Assembly (NCBI RefSeq): GCF_009792895.1
Contig: NZ_WSSC01000002.1
Coordinates: 496,001-560,000, forward strand
From: Pigmentibacter ruber
GTDB taxonomy: Bacteria > Bdellovibrionota_B > Oligoflexia > Silvanigrellales > Silvanigrellaceae
DNA length: 64,000 bases
Reading direction: 5' to 3'
The notes under the pieces are model-generated. The model had not been told where the DNA came from and did not search any database. It saw nothing but the letters and a program-made list of their open reading frames with translations. The position numbers and the translations under genes were made by a program. Positions 35,916 to 44,267 of this stretch are shown one piece after another (the first letter of the stretch is position 1; each line of letters opens with the position of its first letter).

Positions 35916-36341
35916 TTATTGATTTAGCAAAAAAGAAGATTCTTTTAATTTCAAACGAATAGAACTATAATCTGATAAGATAATTCTGTTTTCATTTGAA
36001 TTGAGGTAATTAGCATACAAAATCGTAATTAAAGGAGTTTTCATTGGTTTAAAGTCAGAAACAGCAAAATGTTGACCTGGTACTATTTCATAAGATAAGA
36101 CTTGGATTAAATTATTCACAGCATAATCATTAATAAACTGTTCTTTCTTTAAAAACCAATTAGCAGCTGACATTTTCTTAAATTCATCAATAACTTTATC
36201 ATCATAAATAAAAATAACATCAACTGGTATTGCAGAATAACTATTTGCATTTATATCTATATAAGCTTCTAAATTCATTTTTGGTGTAGTACAAGAAAGA
36301 AAAAAAATGACTAGTGTAGAAATATTAGCAATTTTTTTCAT
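35916..36341 (-). CDS. TssJ-like T6SS outer-membrane lipoprotein
   Basis: 141 residues. Lipobox FFLSC gives a modified Cys at about 17. The mature part has the TssJ plan: NSYSAIPVDVIFIYDD, then a helix with FKKMSAANWFLKKEQF, then VPGQHFAV. In T6SS, TssJ sits in the outer membrane and binds TssM. Its position at the edge of the T6SS locus, divergent from tssL-tssM, supports the assignment. Similarity is weak by eye, so the name is withheld. Its ATG follows the solute-binding protein stop directly (TAAATG), implying coupled translation. Confidence 0.55.
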   Translation of the reverse strand: MKKIANISTLVIFFLSCTTPKMNLEAYIDINANSYSAIPVDVIFIYDDKVIDEFKKMSAANWFLKKEQFINDYAVNNLIQVLSYEIVPGQHFAVSDFKPMKTPLITILYANYLNSNENRIILSDYSSIRLKLKESSFLLNQ

Positions 36342-37112
36342 TTAATTATTCCTGATATTGTATTTATTTAAAATATTTTTATAAGCATAAGTGTTTTTAA
36401 TTTTTTTTAAAACATAATTAAACTCATAAAATCTTTCTTTGTTTATTGAACTAATTTTAGAAAAATAAGCATTTCTGGATAGTTTTTCATATAATTGAGT
36501 AGTTCTGCGTTCTATACGATTTAGCTCTGGGAATTTGTTTTTATATTTATCTATAACATATTCACAAGTTATTTGATCACAAAGAAAATAGTCTATTTCA
36601 TTAAAATATACTTTAAGAAGTGCATTTAAGTAATTATTGTTTCCAGATATTGAGACGAGATGATAATTTTTATTTTTTTTTAGATTTGTATCTGAATAGC
36701 CAGAAGGAATTCCTATAGTTATATTTTTCAAAAAACTTTGCGTATAATCAAATTTTTTTCTAAAAAAAACAAGATTCATTTGAAAAATAGAATCACTAGA
36801 TAATAAATTAGAGCTATCGTTTTTATTAATGTTATTATGTAATAATATAGAATAATATCCGACCTTAGTTTTTTGAATTGCATCATTACAATCTGTGATA
36901 TAAAAATTATAATTTATATTCATATATCTAAAAATTAAAGCTAAAAGTTCTACTTCTGAACCTTTGAATTTGTTATCTTCATAAAAAAAATAAGGTGGGC
37001 TGTGGCATGAAACTATTTTTACAATGGTTAAATCTTCTGCAAAACAAAAATTTATTTTGCAAAATACAAGTATTAAAAAATAAGTAATATTTATTATATT
37101 ATTAAACTTCAT
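36342..37112 (-). CDS. Family 3 periplasmic solute-binding-like protein linked to the T6SS locus
   Basis: 256 residues. Signal peptide about 1-25 ending CFA, then an SBP_bac_3-type domain: VKIVSCHSPPYFFYEDNKFKG, then NITIGIPSGYSDTNLKKN and EIDYFLCDQITCEYVI. The C-terminal helix ends in KKIKNTYAYKNILNKY as in amino-acid binders. There is no permease nearby. It is co-transcribed with, and precedes, the TssJ-like lipoprotein gene and is divergent from tssL. Whether it has anything to do with secretion, or is only a neighbour, is unknown. Very AT-rich, Asn/Lys/Ile-rich composition. Confidence 0.7.
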   Translation of the reverse strand: MKFNNIINITYFLILVFCKINFCFAEDLTIVKIVSCHSPPYFFYEDNKFKGSEVELLALIFRYMNINYNFYITDCNDAIQKTKVGYYSILLHNNINKNDSSNLLSSDSIFQMNLVFFRKKFDYTQSFLKNITIGIPSGYSDTNLKKNKNYHLVSISGNNNYLNALLKVYFNEIDYFLCDQITCEYVIDKYKNKFPELNRIERRTTQLYEKLSRNAYFSKISSINKERFYEFNYVLKKIKNTYAYKNILNKYNIRNN

Positions 37113-37260
37113 ATTATTCCTTAATTTACATAATATTAATATAAATTTCTTTAGTATGATAAAGAAAGAAATATCAATTATCTAACACCAGGCAAATTTT
37201 ACTCAGTAAATTTTTCAAATGAATGAGATTATTAGATAATGTAATAAATTAGGATATAAT

Positions 37261-38028
37261 ATGAGTATATCGGTACTTCAAACTAAAAATATTCAATTTT
37301 TTGAAAAATTTTGCTTTGATTTGACATTATTTGAGAAAACAATTGATTTGAAATTAGAGATTATAAAAGAAAGATCAATTACTGAATTAAAAGATTTTTA
37401 TTCTGAGATAAAGGAAATTTGGAATGAAATTTATAAAAATATTGTACTTTTTGTTACAAATAATACATCCTATGAAAGAATAAATAATAAGATATATTTA
37501 GAGTTTCAATATGCAATGATAGCTCTTAGTGATGAATTTTTTTTGAAAAAAAATAATGAAATTTCAGATTACTGGAAAGATAACACTCTTGAATATACAT
37601 TTTATGGAACTAGATCTTCTGGGTCAGTTATTTTTGATAAAATTGAAAAAATTATTAAAGAAAATGACACATTAAATTCAGATCTAGCATACGTTTACTT
37701 GCTTTTACTTGGCTTGGGTTTTAAAGGAAAATTTCATATTACAAAAGAAGAAGATAAAATTAAATTTTATCAAAAAGAACTTTTCAAAATTTTGAATAGT
37801 AAATTAAATATTACAGAAGAAAAAGAATTAGTCTTAAATAATTCATTAAGTATTCCAAAAGAAATTAAAGAACTATTTTTACCTGACATAAAAAAATGGT
37901 ATTTTTACATATTGATAACGATTTTTTTATATTTATTAATTTCAAGTTTACTTTGGTTCTTTATAACAAATAAAAGTAGTGAAAAAATTGAAAAGTATAA
38001 TCAAATTTTAAATGAGTTAGTTAAATGA
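37261..38028 (+). CDS. tssL: T6SS membrane-complex protein TssL (DotU/IcmH family)
   Basis: 255 residues. The cytoplasmic DotU domain contains YAMIALSDEFF (the ALDE region), then a Trp-containing segment, then LNSDLAYVYLLLLGLGFKGKF, matching the ELYYLCLLLGFKGRY signature. One transmembrane helix (about 213-234) near the C-terminus with a short tail is standard for TssL. No peptidoglycan-binding domain is attached. With TssM and TssJ it forms the envelope-spanning complex. AGGA precedes the ATG by six bases. Its stop overlaps the tssM ATG by four bases. Confidence 0.9.
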   Translation: MSISVLQTKNIQFFEKFCFDLTLFEKTIDLKLEIIKERSITELKDFYSEIKEIWNEIYKNIVLFVTNNTSYERINNKIYLEFQYAMIALSDEFFLKKNNEISDYWKDNTLEYTFYGTRSSGSVIFDKIEKIIKENDTLNSDLAYVYLLLLGLGFKGKFHITKEEDKIKFYQKELFKILNSKLNITEEKELVLNNSLSIPKEIKELFLPDIKKWYFYILITIFLYLLISSLLWFFITNKSSEKIEKYNQILNELVK

Positions 38029-41000
38029 TTTTAAATTTAAACAAACTTCTAGCTACAAATTCAATACTTTTCTTTCTAGTTTATTTTTCTTTTATTTTTA
38101 TTGTTTTTATTTCTGCTTTTTTGGTTTTTTATTGGTTGTTTTTAAAAAATAAAAAAATGAAAAAAATTAAATTAAAAAAAAGTAAAAAAATTTCATTTCC
38201 TAAGAAGATGTCTTTTTCTAATGCTTTTAAATTTTTTAAAAAAGATGCATTTTTTTTATATTTAAAATCCTCTATTTCTGATCTTAAAAAATTGAACAAT
38301 CAAAAATTTAATCCAAACTTTATAGTAAGTTTTGGAATCTATAAAGATGAAAAACGAGATATCTTTAAGAATCCTAATTTAATATTTAATAGTGAAGAAA
38401 AATTTGAATCTCTTCTTGAAGTTAAGACATATAATGAAAATATTTTGATTGATATAGATCAGCAAAGTCTATTTTTCAAGTATGGAGCAGTAAATTATAA
38501 AAAAAGTATAAAAAAAATTATTAGTACAATTGCAAAATTTAGGTATTTAAAGCCGATATCGTCAATAATTTTAAAAATACCAATAACTGAAATAGCCGAT
38601 ATATATTTTGAAAGTCAAACAATTAAAAAAGAAAAAATTAAAATTTTAGCATTAAATTATCAGAATATACTAAACTACATTCAAAATTTATCTGGCTTGA
38701 AAATTCCTGTTTATTTATTTGTAACTGAATTGGAAGAAATTTATGGCTTTAATCAATTTACTTCCCAATTAAGTGAAGATGTTAAAAATCAAATTTTTGG
38801 ATGGTCAAATCCCTATGATTTAGAAGCTATATTTAAAGAGAATTTTTTTGACGAAGCTATAAATAGCATACTAGAGAAAATTAAACAATTTAATATTGAA
38901 AAACAAATTTGTGATGGAGAAAATATATATAATAAAGACACTATTAATTTTCCACTTGAACTTGAATTATATTTAATTGAATTGAAGGAATTCATCAATA
39001 TTATATTCAATAATAAATCTTTCAATCATAGCTATACTTTGCGTGGAATTTACTTAACAGGATTTGAAGCTGAAGGATTAAGAGTTCCTATTAAGTCAAA
39101 AAATAATTCATTATACTTTAGTAACTTTAAAGCTCCAAATGAATTTATTAACTTTGGTAAAAGTTTATTTATTAAAGACGTTTTTTTTAGGAAGGTATTA
39201 CCAGAAATAAAGTTGAGTTCGCCTACATTTAATTACTTTTTGAGTGCTCAGCGTTATGCTTTATATCCAAAAATAATTCTGCCTTTTCTAATTATAACTT
39301 TTTCTTTCAGTACTTATTTCTTTGCAAAAAAAACAAAAAATTATGTTGATATGGTTGATAAAAATATATATTATTTGACTTCATATATTGATAAAAATTA
39401 TGAACAAAATAAAATTAAATTAAAAGACAAAGAAATAAGTATAAAAAATATTGTATATGTTTATGATATGTATAATCCAATTTTTGAAAATGATATAAAA
39501 AGTATCTTTTATCCAATTAGTTATTTATCTAGATATACAGAAAATATAGAGTATCTTTATAATAATTTATTAATATTTTATGTAATAAAACCAATAAGAT
39601 ATTCATTGCTAGATAAAAATAGTAAACTTATTACAAATAATTTAGTAGGTTATTCAGATAATTTAGAACTAGAAATAAACATAAATGAATTAAAAGATCT
39701 TTACGCTTTTTCTGAATTAAGTTGGAAGAATGAAAACTACATTGATCTTTTTAATAAACTTAATGAAAAAGTTAACGTTGTTGATTCAACAAAATTATTA
39801 AATTATTTGCTTGATGCTGATTTAAGTGATTTATTTGATAAATATAATATAAACTTTAAAGTTAATAAAGATCAAAACCAAGAAAATATAGATTTGCGGT
39901 TAATTAAAAATGCTTTTAGTAAAAAGTTTTTAGATTTGCTTACTTCTGCAAAACAAGGAATTGAAGGAGATTCTTCACTTTTTCAAATTTCTAATTCAGT
40001 TGTAGAAAAAATAGATAATATTGATAAAGATTTAACAATAAATATTGCGCAAAAAAAATTCAATGATTTATATGAATTACTAAATAAGTTAATTGATAAT
40101 TCTTTTGTTTCAACAAAACAAGGTAATTTTAAAATACCAACAAATTTATTAAATCCAATTGAGAGAATTAAAATTATCTTGCAGAAATCTATTTTACTAA
40201 GTGATGAAAACTCTTTGCAGATATTTGAAAACAAAATAAAAGAGGCAGTTTCTTTAAGAAATAGCAAGTCTTTATCATTTAATTCGCAAGTACTAGGAGC
40301 TCTATTTCTGGCGCAAAAAACAGATAAAGGGAAAAATGATAGTGAAATCATTATTTCGCCACAAATTCCTGAATTACTGGCTACTTTAGATAAATTTAAA
40401 GAAAAAAATTTTATGATGAATTCAATTGGAATAAAACTTCCTGAAAATATTCAATATCAAGAAAAGTATAAGTGGTCTGAAAGTGATTTAGAATATTTAG
40501 AGTCATTGCTTATAGAATATGATAAATTTCTAAGTAATGAAACTAAGACTATCAATCCGAAATTTATCACGCTCTTAACAAAATACGCTGCTCAAAGTAT
40601 TTCCTTTGAGATGTTATTGAAAGTAAAACATACTGATGATATATCCTTTGAGTCAGAAAATAAGAAAATAAGTAAAGAAAAAATACTTGGTTTTAATCAA
40701 AATATAAAACGAAATACTTACATTCTGAGTAAATTGAAAGAAATTGGGGCTATTAATCTATTAAAGTCTATAGAAAATTCATTTAATACAGATATTTCAC
40801 TTTTTTTATCATATATTCATGAAGATTTTAATAATAGAGGTTTTTTTAGTCCAAAAAATGCAAATTTTAAATGGTGGAATGGTATTGAAAACTTAGCATT
40901 TCAAGCATACATGGTTAATGATATCAAAGAATTAAATGAATATATTGAATTGCAAAAAAATGAAATCATTAAAATAAAAAATGATTATGTTCAAAATTTA

Positions 41001-42113
41001 CTACAATTATCAGATTTTATAGGAAGTGATTTTTCCCAAAATGATTTAAAAAATATTGTTTTCTGGAAAAATAATATTGCAGCACTAGATTTAAAAAGTA
41101 AGGATAGCAGTTTTTTAACTTTACAAGATTTTATTGTCAATACTATGCCAAAAATTAATACTTTAAATTGCAATGAAATTATTGAAAAATATAATAATAA
41201 TTCTAGTATTTATGATTTCTTTTTTGAGAAACAGAAAAATATTCTTGTTCTTTTAAAAAATCAGTGTAATGAACTTATAGAGAATTTTTATAAAAATGAA
41301 TATGATAAACTTGCATTATTTTTTAATAAAGAAATTTCTGGGAAATTCCCATTTTCTTTAAATCTTCCAGTAAATTCAAGTGACGAACTAGATATTGATA
41401 AATTTAGCAGACTTTATTCAATGTATAATTCTTTTAGAGATTTAGAAAAATATAAGGTTTTAATTTCTGATAAAAATAAATGGAAAGACACTTTTGAATT
41501 TTTAAGTAAGTTAGATAACATCTTTAAAATTATACAATTTGATCCAGTTAAATCAGAAGCAGATCAATTAAAATTAAACTTTTTAGTAGATTTAAAAATA
41601 TCAAAAAATTATGAAGAAAATACTGAAAGTATTGTTGAAAGAGAATTTGATTTTGGAAATAAACAGATATCTACTACGAATAGAATAAAGAAAATATCTT
41701 GGGAATATCTTGATCCTACAACAATTTCCTTAAGATGGGCGAAAGATTTTCCCGTATATCCAAATTTACAAAATGAAAAGAAAAAGAATTTATATGAAAT
41801 AGATAATATTGATAAAAAAGTTGTTATTCAATTTAACAATAAATGGTCTATTTTTGCTCTGCAAAGAAAATATTCCAATCAATTTAACTCAGATTTTTCA
41901 TCTCGTTTTTTGAAATTTAATGTTCCAGTAAAAAAGATTAAAAATTTAAAAAACATGGATGATATAGAGACAAATTTAGCTAAAATTGTAATGAAAATTA
42001 GTGTGGAAAATTTAGATAAACAATATATACCAATTCCACCTTTTCCAACAGAAGCTCCTTACCCCAATAATTTTTCTTATTCTAAAAATGAAGGAAATAA
42101 TGTATGGAAATAA
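38025..42113 (+). CDS. tssM: T6SS membrane-complex protein TssM (IcmF family), P-loop absent
   Basis: 1362 residues. Hydrophobic N-terminal segment about 13-40 and a second near 415-435, with the large periplasmic part after it, as in IcmF/TssM. The N-terminal cytosolic domain aligns with the GTPase-like part of TssM. Where others have GxxGxGKT this reads FIVSFGIYKDEKRD (about 99-112), and the following DTAGRY-type strand reads ILIDIDQQ (140-147). The nucleotide-binding motif is therefore missing. The C-terminal region contains ISLRWAKDFPVYP and NKWSIFALQRKY, consistent with the IcmF C-terminal domain that meets TssJ. Overlaps tssL by 4 bases and tssA by 10. Confidence 0.9.
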   Translation: MILNLNKLLATNSILFFLVYFSFIFIVFISAFLVFYWLFLKNKKMKKIKLKKSKKISFPKKMSFSNAFKFFKKDAFFLYLKSSISDLKKLNNQKFNPNFIVSFGIYKDEKRDIFKNPNLIFNSEEKFESLLEVKTYNENILIDIDQQSLFFKYGAVNYKKSIKKIISTIAKFRYLKPISSIILKIPITEIADIYFESQTIKKEKIKILALNYQNILNYIQNLSGLKIPVYLFVTELEEIYGFNQFTSQLSEDVKNQIFGWSNPYDLEAIFKENFFDEAINSILEKIKQFNIEKQICDGENIYNKDTINFPLELELYLIELKEFINIIFNNKSFNHSYTLRGIYLTGFEAEGLRVPIKSKNNSLYFSNFKAPNEFINFGKSLFIKDVFFRKVLPEIKLSSPTFNYFLSAQRYALYPKIILPFLIITFSFSTYFFAKKTKNYVDMVDKNIYYLTSYIDKNYEQNKIKLKDKEISIKNIVYVYDMYNPIFENDIKSIFYPISYLSRYTENIEYLYNNLLIFYVIKPIRYSLLDKNSKLITNNLVGYSDNLELEININELKDLYAFSELSWKNENYIDLFNKLNEKVNVVDSTKLLNYLLDADLSDLFDKYNINFKVNKDQNQENIDLRLIKNAFSKKFLDLLTSAKQGIEGDSSLFQISNSVVEKIDNIDKDLTINIAQKKFNDLYELLNKLIDNSFVSTKQGNFKIPTNLLNPIERIKIILQKSILLSDENSLQIFENKIKEAVSLRNSKSLSFNSQVLGALFLAQKTDKGKNDSEIIISPQIPELLATLDKFKEKNFMMNSIGIKLPENIQYQEKYKWSESDLEYLESLLIEYDKFLSNETKTINPKFITLLTKYAAQSISFEMLLKVKHTDDISFESENKKISKEKILGFNQNIKRNTYILSKLKEIGAINLLKSIENSFNTDISLFLSYIHEDFNNRGFFSPKNANFKWWNGIENLAFQAYMVNDIKELNEYIELQKNEIIKIKNDYVQNLLQLSDFIGSDFSQNDLKNIVFWKNNIAALDLKSKDSSFLTLQDFIVNTMPKINTLNCNEIIEKYNNNSSIYDFFFEKQKNILVLLKNQCNELIENFYKNEYDKLALFFNKEISGKFPFSLNLPVNSSDELDIDKFSRLYSMYNSFRDLEKYKVLISDKNKWKDTFEFLSKLDNIFKIIQFDPVKSEADQLKLNFLVDLKISKNYEENTESIVEREFDFGNKQISTTNRIKKISWEYLDPTTISLRWAKDFPVYPNLQNEKKKNLYEIDNIDKKVVIQFNNKWSIFALQRKYSNQFNSDFSSRFLKFNVPVKKIKNLKNMDDIETNLAKIVMKISVENLDKQYIPIPPFPTEAPYPNNFSYSKNEGNNVWK

Positions 42114-43156
42114 ATCTTTTAAATATCTCGCAGCTTTTAGAACCGATAAGTAAAAATTTTCCATGTGGCGAAGATGTTATGTATGATGAAAGTTTTTTGC
42201 AAATTAAAAGAGATAGACAACAACCAGAAAATGAAAATTTAGGAGTTTGGGTTTTATCAGATAGTAAGGAAACTAATTGGAATAGAATTGAATATTTGTG
42301 CTTAGATTTGTTAAAGAATAAAACAAAAGATCTGATGGTTTGTTGTTATTTATTAGAGTCAAGATTAAAACAATATGGTATTTTAGGTTTAGCTAATTCA
42401 TGTGAGCTTTTATTATCTATAAGTACTAAATATTGGGAAAACGTTTTTCCCCAATTGCAAGAAGAAAGTGATTCTAGAAAATCTCCATATCTTTGGCTAG
42501 ATGAAAAATTGCCATATTTATTAAAAATACTTCCTTTATTTCAAATCAAAAATTCAAACAAATTTATCTTTTTTAAAGATATAGAATTATTTATGGGAAA
42601 AAAAGAGACTTCTGACTCTTTGCAAATATTACTTCAACAGGATGATTTTGAAATTCTCCTAGTAATACAAGATGAATTGCAAGAATTGGAAAAGAACCTA
42701 AAAAAATTAAAAGAATTTTTATTTTCTGAAAAAATAATTGAGGAAAACATATTTGGAAAAATTTTTGAAGTTACCCAATATATAAAAAAATTTGTTTCAT
42801 CACAATTAAAAGTAACAAAAAGTGGGGAGGCAAAAAATGATAATTTACAAGATAGTAAATTTCATAATTTTGAAAAAGAAATTTATTATGAAAAAGTTGA
42901 AAATTCTGGATTAAATAGGAATGATATTTATAATAATTTAAGAAAGTACGCTGATATGCTTCTTGAATTAGAGCCACACAGTCCTGTTCCTTTGATTGTA
43001 TTACGTGCACTAAAATGGCAAAACAGATCTTTTCTTGAGATTGTATTTGAAGTTCTTAAAATATCGAGTGATCAAAATAGTCTTTTCGCATTGTTTGAAG
43101 ATTCTCAAAAACAAGAAAGGTTTTCAAGTCACGAAGATGAAAATCAATATGATTAA
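42104..43156 (+). CDS. tssA: T6SS baseplate/cap protein TssA
   Basis: 350 residues. The N-terminal ImpA domain shows PISKNFPCGEDVMYDESFLQI and a WNRIEYLCLDLL helix region. The C-terminal part has LRKYADMLLELEPHSPVPLIVLRAL, the EPHSPvpyL signature of one TssA class. TssA helps recruit baseplate and coordinates tube/sheath growth. The middle is charged and helical. It overlaps the end of tssM by ten bases and is followed after a few bases by the PAAR-like gene, placing all four genes in one unit. Confidence 0.9.
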   Translation: MEINLLNISQLLEPISKNFPCGEDVMYDESFLQIKRDRQQPENENLGVWVLSDSKETNWNRIEYLCLDLLKNKTKDLMVCCYLLESRLKQYGILGLANSCELLLSISTKYWENVFPQLQEESDSRKSPYLWLDEKLPYLLKILPLFQIKNSNKFIFFKDIELFMGKKETSDSLQILLQQDDFEILLVIQDELQELEKNLKKLKEFLFSEKIIEENIFGKIFEVTQYIKKFVSSQLKVTKSGEAKNDNLQDSKFHNFEKEIYYEKVENSGLNRNDIYNNLRKYADMLLELEPHSPVPLIVLRALKWQNRSFLEIVFEVLKISSDQNSLFALFEDSQKQERFSSHEDENQYD

Positions 43157-43167
43157 GGAGTATGAAA

Positions 43168-43551
43168 ATGCCATGTCCACTTTCATGTACAGCGGGTCAA
43201 ATCCAATGTAGTTTTGGAATGATTCCAGCTGTTTTTAATGCTTTGCCTGATTCTATGGTATTTATGCCAACACCTGCAGGAAAAATTATGGATAATATAC
43301 CTATGGTTAATATCCCGCCATTTGGGATGTGCCAGTCTCCAGCCAATCCCATGGTTGTTGCTTTAACTGCAGCGGCTCTAGGGGTTTTTACTCCAGCACC
43401 TTGTATACCAGCTATTTCAGCTCCATGGCTGACAACTTCACCAACAGTTCTAATGGGTGGAAAACCAGCTTTAGATATAAATTCAAAAGGAATATGTATG
43501 TGGGGTGGAATGATATCTTTTTTAAATCCAGGACAAACTCAAGTTTTATAG
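43168..43551 (+). CDS. PAAR-like (DUF4280) T6SS spike-tip protein
   Basis: 127 residues, without a fused effector domain. The DUF4280 pattern is clear: CTAGQIQCSFGM near the start, NIPPFGMCQSPANPMV in the middle, then PAPCIPA, PW, and CMWGGMISFLNPGQ at the end. Conserved cysteines are at both ends. The family resembles PAAR domains that sharpen the VgrG spike and can carry toxins. GGAG lies seven bases before the ATG at 43168; an ATG at 43162 is too close to it. The gene converges on the MORN-repeat gene with a 13-base overlap. Confidence 0.85.
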   Translation: MPCPLSCTAGQIQCSFGMIPAVFNALPDSMVFMPTPAGKIMDNIPMVNIPPFGMCQSPANPMVVALTAAALGVFTPAPCIPAISAPWLTTSPTVLMGGKPALDINSKGICMWGGMISFLNPGQTQVL

Positions 43552-44249
43552 CTCAATATTTTTGTGAGAAATTTATTCATAAATGATAATTTGAAACTTG
43601 GTAATTTTGAACTTGAGATTTCATTTCCTTCTGAATCAAAATTCTTTTGATATATTATTTTTCCATTTTGATATGCTTTACATTCAGTTAAAGTTCCTGC
43701 AAGAGAGTAAAATTTAGAAAATCCATTTAAAGTTCCATCTATATACTCTTGCTCTAACATTTTATTTTGATTTGGATAGAATGTAGTAACAGTTCCTGAA
43801 AGTTTTCCTTTTCGATAGAATTCTTGTTTAATTAATGTATTTGTTGTTTCATTAAAATACTTGCTCTCACCTTCAAGTAAATTATTAAAATATGTAGACG
43901 ATTGAATTAAATTTCCATTGCTAGAATATACTTCATATTTACCATTTAAAGTGCCATTTATATAAAGCATACAAATATTTTTTATTCCTTGAGAGTAAAC
44001 AATGAATGGGCCATTTAGTTTATTAGATAAAAATTCCATTTCATAGAGTGTATTGCCAAATTCATCCCAAATTGTTGTCTTTCCTTGTAGTAACCCATTC
44101 AAGTAGTAAGAAATTTGTTTTTCTTTACCATTCATGTGATAGAGTTTAAAGTCGCCATTCAATCCGAAATTATTTTTATGACAAATACTTTTTAAATTAC
44201 CATTATCATAGTATTCTTTAATTTCCTGCAAACTATCATTTGAATTCAT
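43539..44249 (-). CDS. MORN_2-repeat protein encoded immediately after vgrG
   Basis: 236 residues made almost wholly of short beta-hairpin repeats of the MORN_2/YwqK type. Units such as GNLKSICHKNNFGLNGDFKL, GLLQGKTTIWDEFGNTLYEM and GTLNGKYEVYSSNGNLIQSS recur every 20-23 residues, about nine in all. No signal peptide or catalytic motif. The ATG at 44249 has GGAG five bases upstream; a TTG extension at 44267 is unlikely. It starts 18 bases after the vgrG stop, so it is in the T6SS unit. It could be an immunity protein, an adaptor or a cargo domain; the sequence does not decide. Confidence 0.8.
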   Translation of the reverse strand: MNSNDSLQEIKEYYDNGNLKSICHKNNFGLNGDFKLYHMNGKEKQISYYLNGLLQGKTTIWDEFGNTLYEMEFLSNKLNGPFIVYSQGIKNICMLYINGTLNGKYEVYSSNGNLIQSSTYFNNLLEGESKYFNETTNTLIKQEFYRKGKLSGTVTTFYPNQNKMLEQEYIDGTLNGFSKFYSLAGTLTECKAYQNGKIIYQKNFDSEGNEISSSKLPSFKLSFMNKFLTKILSYKT

Positions 44250-44267
44250 GGAGTCTCCATTAAACAA

